From positions 620,001 to 684,000 of the forward strand of contig NZ_CP109162.1 in the NCBI RefSeq assembly GCF_035920445.1: a DNA stretch of 64,000 nucleotides. The letters run 5' to 3'. Made by a program: the position numbers and the translations under genes. Below are positions 37,718 to 47,400 of this stretch, in pieces. Below the pieces are notes generated by a model. That model was not told the origin of the DNA. It made no database searches and saw only the letters and a program-made list of their open reading frames with translations. How positions within the stretch are numbered: position 1 is the stretch's first letter; every line of letters begins with the position of its first letter. This DNA is from Nocardia sp. NBC_01730 (GTDB lineage Bacteria > Actinomycetota > Actinomycetes > Mycobacteriales > Mycobacteriaceae).

Positions 37718-37753
37718 ATGGTGCTCGGGCGGTGTAAACCGCCCGAGCACCAT
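37718..37753 (+). terminator. Perfect 16-bp hairpin between precursor and YcaO gene, likely attenuator
   Basis: ATGGTGCTCGGGCGGT at 37718-37733 and ACCGCCCGAGCACCAT at 37738-37753 pair completely around a GTAA loop, 10 bases after the precursor stop. No U-tract follows, which is common for actinobacterial hairpin terminators. Partial termination here would give more precursor than enzyme mRNA, as in many RiPP operons. Confidence 0.8.
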
Positions 37754-37796
37754 CCGGTGGCCGATTCTAGTCGGGATCGACGGAGGGAGTGGGCCG

Positions 37797-39059
37797 TTGC
37801 GGGTATTGAACACTCGCCATATGGCGCCGGAAAGCGCAGTCGGTGTACTGCGCGAGGAGTTGGATCGCGAAGCTCTTTCGGTACAGCTGATCACCCGGTC
37901 CGAAACGCGGACAAGTGTCGTTCGATGCCTGCTCCGCACCCGGGACAGCAGCGTGGTGGCCGATGCTTCGGGGCGCGGAGCCGGACCGCAGGCCCACGCC
38001 AGTGCACTATTCGAGGCCTGGGAGAACTTCTGCCACAAGTCCGGATTCGACGCGTTACGGGGTAATGCCGATAGGATGCGGTTGATTCCGGCGAAGCGAA
38101 TAGCGGATCAGCCCGCACTGCATGGAGATGCCCTCATTCCTCGGCTTGCCGCCGAATTCCCGGATGCGCGGATCGCTTGTTTGCGGTTCGATCCGATTCA
38201 TACGGGCAGCGATGCACTGTGGTATCCGGCATTCGCGCGATTCCCCTGGTTTTTGCAGTATCCCGTACCCGGCGAAGACGTCGGTTATCACTCGTATTTG
38301 CGCTATGCGACGAATTTCGGTACGGCTGCGGGTGTGTCGGAGCCGGAGGCGCTGCTGCACGCGCTGCTGGAGGTCATCGAAGGCGACGCCTTTTCCCTGT
38401 CCCTCCTGGACTGGTGTACCTCCGCGGATTCGGTTGCCCGGACCGTCGACCCGGTCGACCTTCCGCACGACCTTCGGCAGATGTGCGAACAGATCGAGCA
38501 CGCCATGGGATCCTCCCCACTGATCTGTGAGATCACGACAGATATCGGGGTGCCGTCCTACTGCGCACTGCCGTCGCGTTCCACCTATGTGGTGTCCGGC
38601 GGTGCGGGCGCATCCACGACACCCGGTTACGCGGTCGAACGTGCCCTTGGCGAACTTCTCCAGACTCATGTGACTCATTCCGAGCAGCCCGAACGCCTGG
38701 CTCAGCTGCACCGCAAACTTGCCCGTCTCGAATCCTGGCCTGTGCTCGAGCGCTGCATGACGCTCGATGGCACCCATCTTTCGGGGAAGAGCCAACCGGT
38801 ACCGCATCGGCCGTCGGGATGGTGGGATCCGCCACCAGTGTCGGTGGAGTCCCAGCTCGAGACCGTGGCTCACGCTCTGGGAAAGGCTGGCCTGTCAGGC
38901 TATTACCTGCGGTGGAACTCCGTGGAATCGGCAGTCCCGGTCGTCACCGTACTCGTTCCGGGCTTGGAGACCTTCTTTCTCAGCCGTACCGGTGTTCCGG
39001 TGTTGCCGACCGGCAGGGGAATCCACACATTGCCCGCACTCGCTGGCGACGGCCGGTAG
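37797..39059 (+). CDS. YcaO-domain protein (ATP-dependent peptide backbone cyclodehydratase-like)
   Basis: 420 residues from TTG 37797, preceded by GGAGGGAG at 37782-37789 with 7-base spacing. YcaO ATP-binding signatures are present: HASALFEAWENF (S-x3-E-x2-E), EPEALLHALLEVIEGDAFSL (the E-x7-E-x2-E block; the usual Arg is Gly), and PGYAVERALGELLQTH. YcaO enzymes phosphorylate peptide amide backbones to form azolines, amidines or thioamides. No fused or separate E1-like, Ocin-ThiF or TfuA partner is visible, and no Pro-rich C-terminus. It would be a stand-alone YcaO acting on the adjacent peptide. Confidence 0.85.
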   Translation: MRVLNTRHMAPESAVGVLREELDREALSVQLITRSETRTSVVRCLLRTRDSSVVADASGRGAGPQAHASALFEAWENFCHKSGFDALRGNADRMRLIPAKRIADQPALHGDALIPRLAAEFPDARIACLRFDPIHTGSDALWYPAFARFPWFLQYPVPGEDVGYHSYLRYATNFGTAAGVSEPEALLHALLEVIEGDAFSLSLLDWCTSADSVARTVDPVDLPHDLRQMCEQIEHAMGSSPLICEITTDIGVPSYCALPSRSTYVVSGGAGASTTPGYAVERALGELLQTHVTHSEQPERLAQLHRKLARLESWPVLERCMTLDGTHLSGKSQPVPHRPSGWWDPPPVSVESQLETVAHALGKAGLSGYYLRWNSVESAVPVVTVLVPGLETFFLSRTGVPVLPTGRGIHTLPALAGDGR

Positions 39060-39136
39060 CTCGCTGCCGATTCTTCGCGCCGAACGGCGCGGATCCGGCG
39101 CAGGACGGCTGATGGGTGTGGAAAGGTCGGTGGCAT

Positions 39137-40318
39137 ATGTGGTCGCACGGGTCCGGGAGGCGCCTCGGAGCACTATGGCGTCAGCGCGACTTCCGGCTGT
39201 TCTGGTTCGGCGAATCGGTCAACCAGATCGGAAACTCACTGGCTGTTGTGGTCATGTCACTGCTGGCGGTGACGGTGTTGGACGCGACGCCCTTCCAGGT
39301 CGGCCTGCTTGCGGTACTCAGATACCTGCTGACCATCGAGCATGTTCTCGCGGTCGCATTCCTCTCGGGAACGGCCGCCGTGTTCTTCGATACCGCCTAT
39401 CAGGTCATGGTCCCGGCGGTGGTGGACGCCGCCGACCTGATGGAAGGAAATGCGAAGCTCCGTGGCAGCGAGAGTGTTGCTCACCTGGCCGGCATCGGCC
39501 TGGGCGGCCTACTCGCCCAGGCCATCGGCGCGGCAACGGCATTGCTGGCCAATGCGGCGAGCTTTCTGGTATCGGTCGCCTGCCTGGTGCGCGTTCGCGA
39601 CGTACGTGGTCGGCGATCGGACAGCCGGGTACGTCCTTCGCCGAGTGAGCCCCGGCAGCCGCTGCGGCGGAGCATTGCCGAGGGTATCGGGTTCGTCGCA
39701 AAGGATCCGTATCTCCGACCCATCACCAGTTGGACCACAGTGTCGAATTTCGGGCTGGCCGGATACGACGCGCTGATCATGCTGTTCCTCGTCCGCGAGG
39801 TGGGTGTGGGGCCCGGTCTGGCCGGACTCCTGCTCACCACCGGGGGAGTCGGCGCCATTCTCGGTGCACTGCTGGCCAGGCGTATTGCCGCCGGTTTCGG
39901 AACGGCCCGTAGCCTTCTCCTTTGCGGCTTGGTCCTGAGCCCTCCCGTTCTGCTGGTGCCGCTCACGTCACCCGGGGTCGGAGTGGTGTTCTATGTCATC
40001 GGCATGCTGGTATGCATTACCGCCGTCGCGATGAGCAACGTCGTCGTCGCCAGCTTCCGGCAGTCGTATGCCCCGGCTGGAATGCTCGGCAGGGTAACCG
40101 CGACGACCCGGGTCCTGCTGACCGGGACAGCCCCGGCCGGCGCGCTGGCCGGGGCGATGCTCGGTACTTGGCTGGGTACGAGAGCCGCGCTGTGGATCAT
40201 GCTCGGCCTGGTAGCGTCCGCCGGGAGCATCCTGTTGACCGGCGCCTTCGTCGGACAGCGCGACCTACCGCAGGCAGTCGTGCCGGCACCGGCCGTGCCG
40301 GGGGCGGCAGGCCTGTGA
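39137..40318 (+). CDS. MFS exporter, EntS-like, with internal deletion of TM2-TM3
   Basis: 393 residues from ATG 39137 (GTG 39116 is possible). It aligns with the next gene throughout, e.g. RDFRLFWFGESVNQIGNSLA, TPFQVGLLAVLRYL, then VFFDTAYQ. Between RYL and LTIEH about 43 residues present in the paralogue are missing. These hold the second and third membrane helices and MFS motif A (GVWVDRLRRRR in the paralogue). The deletion is in frame near 39330. It may be inactive, act only with the second transporter, or reflect an assembly collapse. The stop overlaps the next start by GTGA. Confidence 0.75.
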   Translation: MWSHGSGRRLGALWRQRDFRLFWFGESVNQIGNSLAVVVMSLLAVTVLDATPFQVGLLAVLRYLLTIEHVLAVAFLSGTAAVFFDTAYQVMVPAVVDAADLMEGNAKLRGSESVAHLAGIGLGGLLAQAIGAATALLANAASFLVSVACLVRVRDVRGRRSDSRVRPSPSEPRQPLRRSIAEGIGFVAKDPYLRPITSWTTVSNFGLAGYDALIMLFLVREVGVGPGLAGLLLTTGGVGAILGALLARRIAAGFGTARSLLLCGLVLSPPVLLVPLTSPGVGVVFYVIGMLVCITAVAMSNVVVASFRQSYAPAGMLGRVTATTRVLLTGTAPAGALAGAMLGTWLGTRAALWIMLGLVASAGSILLTGAFVGQRDLPQAVVPAPAVPGAAGL

Positions 40319-41589
40319 TCCAGCAGATGAGTACCGCTACCGTCCCCTCGCCGTCCGGTGTGCTGCGCCGGCATCCCGATTTCCTGAAACTGTGGGGTGC
40401 CCAGACGATCAGCGTAGTCGGCACCCGAATCACCGAACTGGCGCTTCCTTTGACCGCCATCGGGCTGCTCGGGACATCGGCGTTCCAGGTGGGTCTGCTC
40501 GCTGCCGCACACTATGCCCCGTACCTGATCATCGGCCTGCCGGCGGGTGTATGGGTGGACCGGCTCCGGCGTAGGCGGGTGATGATCGTTGCCGATATGG
40601 TGCGCTTCGGTGTCCTCCTGACGGTGCCGATCGCCGCGGCGACCGGTGTGCTGCACGTGTGGCTGCTGTTTCCCGCCGCCATTGTCGTCGGGATGATGAG
40701 CGTATTCTTCGACCTGGCCTCGCAGGCATATCTTCCGACGCTGGTCGGCGCCCGGCGCCTGATCGAGGGAAATACGAAACTGCAGTTGTCACGCACGGCG
40801 GGTGATCTGACTGGACCCGGTATCGGCGGCATACTCGTACAGTGGATCACCGCACCGTTCGCGATAGTGGCCGATGCGGTGAGCTACGTATTCTCGGCAC
40901 TGGCACTGCTACTGATCCGCCACCCGGATCCGCTACCGCCGCGGAACACCGATTCCGGGATGATCGCCGAGATCGTGACCGGATTGCGGGCTGTCTTCGC
41001 CGATCCGCTGTTGCGGCCGCTGCTGTTGGCGACCGGTGTAGGGAATTCGTTCGGGTTCTTTGGCATGTGCCAGGCGGTGCTGGTGCTGCACTGCATTCGT
41101 GAGCTGCATGTGTCGCCGGTGGCTCTGGGCATCGTGCTCGGTGCCGGCAACGCGGGGATGCTCGCCGGCTCGCTGCTCAACCGCCGGGTGACGAACCGCG
41201 CCGGGATCGGGCGGGTCATAGTGGGTGGAGTACTCCTGGCCGGTGCCGCTCTGTCGATTCTGGCGGTGGCACCTGCCGGGCCGATGGCTCCACCGGTGCT
41301 TGCCACCGGTCTCGCGCTGGTGGGAGCGGGTGTAGCCGTGGCCAATATCAATCAGGTCAGCCTCCGTCAGTCGGTGACCGAACCCCAGGTGCTCGGCCGG
41401 ATGACGGCGACCTTTCGTGTCGTGAATTATGGTGCCATCGCACTCGGCGCCGCTCTCGGTGGGGTACTGGCCGGGCCTATCGGACTGCGCGGTGTGCTGT
41501 GGCTGGCGGCGGCGGGAGGAACCCTGGCCGTGGTGCCCGTCCTGCTGTCACCGATTCGCGCACTGCACACCATTCCCGCCGCGGCCTGA
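40315..41589 (+). CDS. MFS exporter, EntS-like
   Basis: 424 residues from GTG 40315, overlapping the previous stop by four bases (ATG 40327 is an alternative). About twelve hydrophobic helices. The complete motif A GVWVDRLRRRRVMIVADM sits in the loop between helices 2 and 3. The family exports siderophores, antibiotics and peptides. Position in the YcaO operon suggests export of the modified peptide or self-resistance. Confidence 0.85.
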   Translation: MIQQMSTATVPSPSGVLRRHPDFLKLWGAQTISVVGTRITELALPLTAIGLLGTSAFQVGLLAAAHYAPYLIIGLPAGVWVDRLRRRRVMIVADMVRFGVLLTVPIAAATGVLHVWLLFPAAIVVGMMSVFFDLASQAYLPTLVGARRLIEGNTKLQLSRTAGDLTGPGIGGILVQWITAPFAIVADAVSYVFSALALLLIRHPDPLPPRNTDSGMIAEIVTGLRAVFADPLLRPLLLATGVGNSFGFFGMCQAVLVLHCIRELHVSPVALGIVLGAGNAGMLAGSLLNRRVTNRAGIGRVIVGGVLLAGAALSILAVAPAGPMAPPVLATGLALVGAGVAVANINQVSLRQSVTEPQVLGRMTATFRVVNYGAIALGAALGGVLAGPIGLRGVLWLAAAGGTLAVVPVLLSPIRALHTIPAAA

Positions 41590-41677
41590 CAAATCACCAC
41601 ATACCGGTTGCGGCGCGACCGGCGACGCGGATTGTGGCGTTCATCGGCCGTGCGTGGCCGACACCGTGATCGTTCAG

Positions 41678-43294
41678 CTACGTGTTTCGAAGCCGATCGG
41701 CGAGTTGCGCCTCGTATAGGGAGCCGGGTAACAGCCCTGGCCTATTGGTCCCTTCCTCATACCCGGTTTCATAGCCGGTGTACCAGTTCTCGCCGGTGAC
41801 TGCGCCCGTTGTGCCGATCGCGAAGTTCTGGGAGGTCGGCGGAGCCTGTACACACACCTTTTTGCCATTGTCCACCGTGCAATTCCACGCCACACTGAGC
41901 ACCGAGGACCAACCATGGCCATCGCCATTGCCCTTGTCGCCTCGATTGTGCAGAGAGAGAACCCAATCCCACTCGCTCCGGCTGCGCAGTTCCTTCACGT
42001 TGTCGTACAGCAGCCCCTGGCTCCATCGGTTATGGCCGCCGGACTCGTTGAGGCCATCCTCGCTGGTCCCATTGAGCCACACGTTTCCTGAGCACGTACT
42101 CATTCCGGCAGCAATGAAGGCATGCCGGGCCTTATTGGCCTCCACGTCGCGGAAAAGGACCTGCTGGGCGTAGATATTCGCGCTGAAACTGTATCGCTTC
42201 CTGCCTTCGATCACTGAGCGCGGTTCGCGAGCCCGAACGCCCTGGACGGTGACCCGAGAACTATGCGTTACTGCAACCGCCGCCCTCGAGAAGTGCAGCA
42301 GTGTGGCGTCCTTGACCCATGCGTCCTCGGTCCAGTTGATGTGGACGCAGTTCTGCGGATGATCCTCGCTGAACTCCGATGGATCGTTCATGTCGATACG
42401 GAGATTCTCCACTCCGACATTGCGGACCAACCCCTTCCTGTTCCAGACCCAGACGGAGCATTGCGACTGAGACCGCCGGAGGTTATTGAAGACAGGGGCG
42501 CAGATGACAATGTCATTGCCGACGATCTCCTTGATGTACCTGTTGTACATGATGGGCAAGGTATTGGGTTCCCAAGGCGGATCCTTTATCACGCCCCCAC
42601 CCTTGATCGCGTCGGTCCACTCCTGAGTGTGGGGATGGTCGATGATGATGTTGTCACCGACCTTCAGGTTGGCCGTCGATGCCAGGGTCATCCGGTTCTC
42701 CCCCGCCTCGACGAGACTGGACGTGATGCCGGTTTCGGTGCCGGGCACCTTCGACCGCCATCCGGCGTCCGCGCCGCCCACCCGTAGGACCTCGGTGGCC
42801 GAGCCTCCGCCAGTCCCGGTGATCACCGTGTTCGCCGAGTCGTCGTCCCATTGACCGGCTCCACGCAGCACCACCCCGTCGTGCTGCATTACGATTGTGC
42901 CGGCGACCTTGTAATGGCCGGCTGCGAGGCGAAGCGCACCCCGGAAACCGTTCGCGCCCAGCGGCATCGCGCCGACCTCGTTGAGAGCGTCCTGAATGTG
43001 TGCGGTGTTGTCACCGCTGATCGGGCCGATCTCCTTGACGACCGGCACGGAAGGCAGCGGCACTTCACCATTGCGATACCCGGCCCAGCTGAAGTCGGGG
43101 ATCGTCTTACCCCGCGAATCCTCTTTGTAGACGAGCCGACCGCCGGCATCCGGGTATACAAGCTGCGAGTGCCATCCGGCCGCGTGAGCGAGATCCGGTG
43201 CGATCGTATTGCGAACCAAGGGCATGACAGCGCCCGTGACCATCGCGCCACTGCCGATCCTGAGGAGATCACGACGCGACAATGGTCCAGGCAC
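41678..43294 (-). CDS. Tat-exported right-handed beta-helix (pectate-lyase-like) protein
   Basis: 538 residues. Starts at GTG 43294 after GGAGACC. The N-terminus is a Tat signal: LSRRDLLRIGSGAMVTGAVM with the twin-arginine SRRDLL motif and Ala-rich cleavage region (AHAA). The mature part begins with a DNTAHIQDALNEVG-type pectate-lyase entry, then GALRLAAGHYKVAGTIVMQH, DGVVLRGAG and many short beta strands. This fits a parallel beta-helix of the pectate-lyase superfamily acting on extracellular polysaccharide. Catalytic residues cannot be assigned by eye. It is convergent with the transporter operon. Confidence 0.75.
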   Translation of the reverse strand: MPGPLSRRDLLRIGSGAMVTGAVMPLVRNTIAPDLAHAAGWHSQLVYPDAGGRLVYKEDSRGKTIPDFSWAGYRNGEVPLPSVPVVKEIGPISGDNTAHIQDALNEVGAMPLGANGFRGALRLAAGHYKVAGTIVMQHDGVVLRGAGQWDDDSANTVITGTGGGSATEVLRVGGADAGWRSKVPGTETGITSSLVEAGENRMTLASTANLKVGDNIIIDHPHTQEWTDAIKGGGVIKDPPWEPNTLPIMYNRYIKEIVGNDIVICAPVFNNLRRSQSQCSVWVWNRKGLVRNVGVENLRIDMNDPSEFSEDHPQNCVHINWTEDAWVKDATLLHFSRAAVAVTHSSRVTVQGVRAREPRSVIEGRKRYSFSANIYAQQVLFRDVEANKARHAFIAAGMSTCSGNVWLNGTSEDGLNESGGHNRWSQGLLYDNVKELRSRSEWDWVLSLHNRGDKGNGDGHGWSSVLSVAWNCTVDNGKKVCVQAPPTSQNFAIGTTGAVTGENWYTGYETGYEEGTNRPGLLPGSLYEAQLADRLRNT

Positions 43295-43537
43295 GGTTGG
43301 TCTCCTTACGAGGCGATGATCGAACTCGGCAAAGGCTATCGGTACAAGTACGTTGCAGGCTGCACAGAAGAGCTCAAGGAATCGTCAAATATCGAATCAC
43401 GCCGGATTCGTCCTGGCTCCCGTCGTCGAGAAGCTCAAATCACCAGGGAATTGCCGGAATGGTCAGAGACAGGCTGCTCGGGAGACCCGACATGGTCCGG
43501 CGACTCGCTGGCAAAAACCCTCGAGCGGATCACGCTT

Positions 43538-43567
43538 CCGTGGCCGGGTACTGCCACCCGGCCACGG
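43538..43567. terminator. Perfect 12-bp hairpin, likely terminator of the secreted-protein gene
   Basis: CCGTGGCCGGGT and ACCCGGCCACGG pair completely around a six-base loop, 46 bases past the stop of the minus-strand gene at 43613. Strong GC stem without a U-tract. Confidence 0.7.
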
Positions 43568-43612
43568 AGGCGTAGTTGCGTGCTACCTCGGTCAGCCGCG
43601 GCCTTTGGGTCG

Positions 43613-44071
43613 TTACCCCTTACGCAAGTACGGGGCGTCGGCGTTACGCACGGAATCGTCATTGTTGTTGACACTTCTGACTTCGAAGCGGTACTTAGTG
43701 CCCGGTTTGACGCCTTCCGCCACCGTGAGCCATTTATCCTTCTCGAGCGTCGTGAATTCACCGCACTTGCTGCCGGGGCGCAGTTTCTTGTCACCGGAGT
43801 TGTCGTCCCGATAACACACCTGAACCTTGGCATTCGTGGCGCTCTTCGACAAAGAATTTACCTTGATGCTGCCTCCGCACGCGGCGGTCGTCTCGAACCA
43901 GCCGTCGTTGATCGGCGAGACCAGGTGACCCGCAGGCTTGTTCTCCGCCTTCTCCACGCAGTCCTCGGCATGAGCCACGGCTGGGGTGGTGAATGTGAGC
44001 ATCCCTCCGGCCAGCACCATTCCCGCCACTGCGGCCGTCGCGGCTGCGGTGCGCCGCACAGTGTTTCGCAC
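43613..44071 (-). CDS. Small secreted Cys-containing protein of unknown function
   Basis: 152 residues. Sec signal peptide MRNTVRRTAAATAAVAGMVL up to AVAHAE. The mature part has four Cys (DCVEK, ACGGS, VCYRD, KCGEF), likely two disulfides, and beta-rich segments (GWFETTAACGGSIKVNSLSK and WLTVAEGVKPGTKYRFEVRS) suggestive of a small immunoglobulin- or fibronectin-like fold. Family not recognised. A TCAA-N5-CGTAAA motif lies 88 bp upstream, and a hairpin terminator follows. Confidence 0.7.
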   Translation of the reverse strand: MRNTVRRTAAATAAVAGMVLAGGMLTFTTPAVAHAEDCVEKAENKPAGHLVSPINDGWFETTAACGGSIKVNSLSKSATNAKVQVCYRDDNSGDKKLRPGSKCGEFTTLEKDKWLTVAEGVKPGTKYRFEVRSVNNNDDSVRNADAPYLRKG

Positions 44072-44158
44072 GAAACTACCTCATTCTTCATCGCTTTGAT
44101 CAGATCCGAAGAGATCATTGCCGATCGGTTCTGACCCACGCACCCACCGAAGGTCGAT

Positions 44159-44173
44159 TTTACGATCCGTTGA
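44159..44173 (-). promoter_or_regulatory. TCAA-N5-TGTAAA motif, copy 8 (one mismatch)
   Basis: Reads TCAACGGATCGTAAA on the minus strand, 88 bp upstream of the small secreted protein gene. One mismatch in the right half. Confidence 0.4.
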
Positions 44174-44487
44174 GCTGTCAGCGATCAACCTCGCAGCGAG
44201 CCGGTATGCCGCGCGGCTGTCGCGATTCTCGCCCGATCTGCAGCAGCGCACCGTTCTCGAATATCGGGGGTCACGAATGTCAGCTGCAGGTAAACTCCTG
44301 TGGCGGTCGATATTTCACCGTCCACGACCGAACCGTCGAGTGCGCCTCCTGGCACAATGCATCGGGTGAAGAGGGCAGGATTGGCTGGGTTGCGTCGGCT
44401 GGCTCCGCGCACTGTGCACCGCTGCGACGAGCGACGCCGAGCGGATCGAGGCGCTGTCGTGCCTTCGACCGGACGTTGAGGCAACCT

Positions 44488-47400
44488 GTGGTTGCTGTCC
44501 CGGCGGCGGGCTTTCCCCAGTCGCCCGAAGAATTCGCCGACGAGCTGCGCCTGCTGGTGGCTGATGCGGTGTGGGAGGTGTCGCGGGATGCGGACACCAC
44601 CGTGGTCTCGGATCTGGTTGCCGCGCTGGATCTCTGGGCGGACCATCCGCTGGTGGCGCGCGCGGCGGCAATGGTAATCGATACCGCCGCATTCGAGCCG
44701 GAGCTGCAACCGCTGCACCGGGCACTCGTACGGGCCGCGCAGGGCGAATGGGCCAAAGATCCACGGCCTTCGCAACGTGTCCAGAGGCTGCGACGGCGAG
44801 CGGCGCGCGAACACGAGGAGGAATGCTCCCTGGTCGCCGCGGATCTGCTTACCGCGGCCATAGCGCTCTGCGACGACCAGGCCATCGATCGGGTTCAGGG
44901 TCTGTCGCGGGTGGCCGAGGTGCTGGGGGAGCTGGTGGCTGTCCTTGCCGAGGCCGCGCTGCATGATCCGGACGACGAGGCCGAGGTGACCACCCGCGGT
45001 GCGGCGGCGGGCCGGCGGCTGATCGAGATCTACACCGAACTGGTCACGGTCGACCGGGTCGCCTACCTAGCCGCGCTTGCCGAGGCTCATATGACGGCCG
45101 CCGGTTTCGTGGAGTCGGTGGATGGGTATGCGGCCGCCGCCGAGCTGTCCGAGCGCGGCGTTCGTCTCTACGAAGAGTTGGCGGAGGTCAGGGGTCTCTC
45201 GGAGCTCGGCGCTCTGGACCGATCGTGGTCGGAACATATCGCCCTGGCTGAACGCGGTGGATTCGAGTCCGTGGTGCGGAAATGGGAACAGCATCGCGGA
45301 GAGCGGCTGCGCCAGTACGCCACCGCGATCGCTCCTGCCGCCACCTTGTATGCGCTGTCGGATCTCACTCGGCTGCTACGGCGGCACACCCTGTATACCG
45401 AGGCGGTGACCGTATCCGAGCGGGTCGTGTCGATGGCAGAGGCGGCCGCCGCGACGGATGAGTCCGTGATTGCCCACCTGGCCGAGGCGATGCGCGGGTA
45501 CGGCTGCGATTTGCACTGTGTCGGTCGCCGTCCCGAGGCGGTGGCGGCGTGGTGGCGTTTCGTCGAGCTTCGGCAGCGCATCCGCGATCGGCCGGGCACG
45601 AAGTGTGCGACCGCCGTGGCGAACGGCTTCGACGGGATTGCCGCGGCGGCGGATGAGTTCGACGATCCGGACGCAGCCATCGAGTTCGGTGCAGGAGCGG
45701 TTCACGAATGGTCCCGGCTGGCCCGGCAGTACCAGCGGCATCTGCCGGAGTCGGTGAATGCGCTTCGCGCCCAAGCGGATCGGCTGAGTGCGGCCGGTCG
45801 CGGCGTCGAGGCGTCCGATCTCTGGGAACGAGCGGTCGAGCAGGCCGGGAAACTGGTCGCGATCGACCCGGAGCAGTACCGGCCGTGGCTGGGCTGGGCG
45901 CTGACCTGCGCCACTCTGGCACATCTGCACGTGTACGACGAGCGCGCGGATTCCAGTTCCCGCGCGGCGATCGAGGTGATCGAGCAGGTCGCCGCGGCAG
46001 TACCGGACAACGCGACCGCGGCGCTGGCCGACGCACTGCACAACCGCGCCCTGGTACTCAACCAGCTCGACGACTATCGGCAATCGACAGCGCTGTTGGC
46101 TCGGGCCGTCGCACTATGCGAGGAGCTGGTCGAATCCGGTGACGACGACAGCGATCGCGCATCATTGGCCAACATACTGTGTACGCGTGCCACCACACTG
46201 GCGCGTCTCGGCGATCTCGATGCAGCGCTGGGATACGCCACTCGCGCGGAGACGATCTACGCGGAGCTTGCCGAGCGCGATCCGGAAGTGCACACCGCGG
46301 AGCTCGCGTATGCGCTCGGCAAGGTGGCGGCGATCCAGATCGATATCGGCAATCGCCATCATGCGCGGGCCGCGGCCATGGCGGCCCTGGAGATCTGCGA
46401 CCGATTGGCATCCGGACCCGACCAGGATGAGCATCGGGCGGCGGCATTGCACGCGTTGGCGCGGTCGCTGATGCAGGATGGCCGGCCGTCGGAGGCCCTC
46501 GACCATTCGACATTGCTGCTGGAGTTGCGGGAGCGGATGGCCGCCCGCGACCCAGCGGGCGAATCCGCTGAGCTCGCGGTCGCGCTGGGCAATCACGCTG
46601 TGTACCTTGCCGATAGCGCTCGACCACTCGAGGCCGTCGAGTACGCGCGGCGGTCGCTCGAGCTGTTTCGACAGCTGTCGGAGTCGAATCCCGTCCCCTA
46701 TCGGGAGCATCTCGCGTCCGCCTTGGACCGATACGCGCAATGTCTGGCAGACACACGTCGGCACGAGCACGCCGTCGAGGTGTCTGCCGACGCCGTCGGC
46801 CGGTTCGATCGGCTACTGGAGGACGATCGAGCCCGGTATCTCGAGGCTGCCGCCCGGTGCCTGGACCATCACGCCCAGCGGCTGGACGCGGTGGGCCGCG
46901 GCGCGGACGGTATCGACATCGCGGGGCGCGGCATAGCCATGCTCGAAGAACTGGCAGCGATCGACGGGCGCACCCATCGGCCGTCTCTGGGTGCAAGCCT
47001 GCTCAACAGCGCCGGACTGCTCACCGATTTCGGACGCAGTGCGGAGGCACTCGAACAGGCCGATCGCGCGGTCGCGATATTCGAGCAATTGGCTTGCGAG
47101 CCACCGGATTCCCGAGCGCTGGATCTGGCCCGGGCACTGCACAATCGGTCGTACGCCCTGGATCATCTCGGCCGTCACGACGATGCGGTCGTGGCTCAGG
47201 AGCGAGCCGTCCGCATCTTTGCCGCCGAGGCGGCATACGATCGGCGGTCGGTACTGGAGCAGTTGGCCACGACCACATACAATCTCGCCTGCCGGCTGAT
47301 CAACGCCGGCGACTGGCCGCGGGCGCGCGACCATTCGCGGGCCGGCGTGCGACTGTGGCAGGAACTTGTCGACGGTGATGCCGAATTGCACCTACCGGAT

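Noticed and set aside
39922..40314. Upstream extension of the second MFS protein
   Set aside because: It overlaps the first MFS gene in another frame and is Arg/Gly-rich. The GTG at 40315 overlapping the previous stop is a better start.
43374..43396. A further possible copy of the TCAA-N5-TGTAAA motif (CTCAAGGAATCGTCAAAT)
   Set aside because: The right half reads CGTCAA instead of TGTAAA and no gene lies downstream in its direction.
44170..44487. Longer N-terminus of TPR copy 1
   Set aside because: Composition is Arg/Ser/Cys-rich and unlike the TPR body. GTG 44488 has a GAGG at good spacing.
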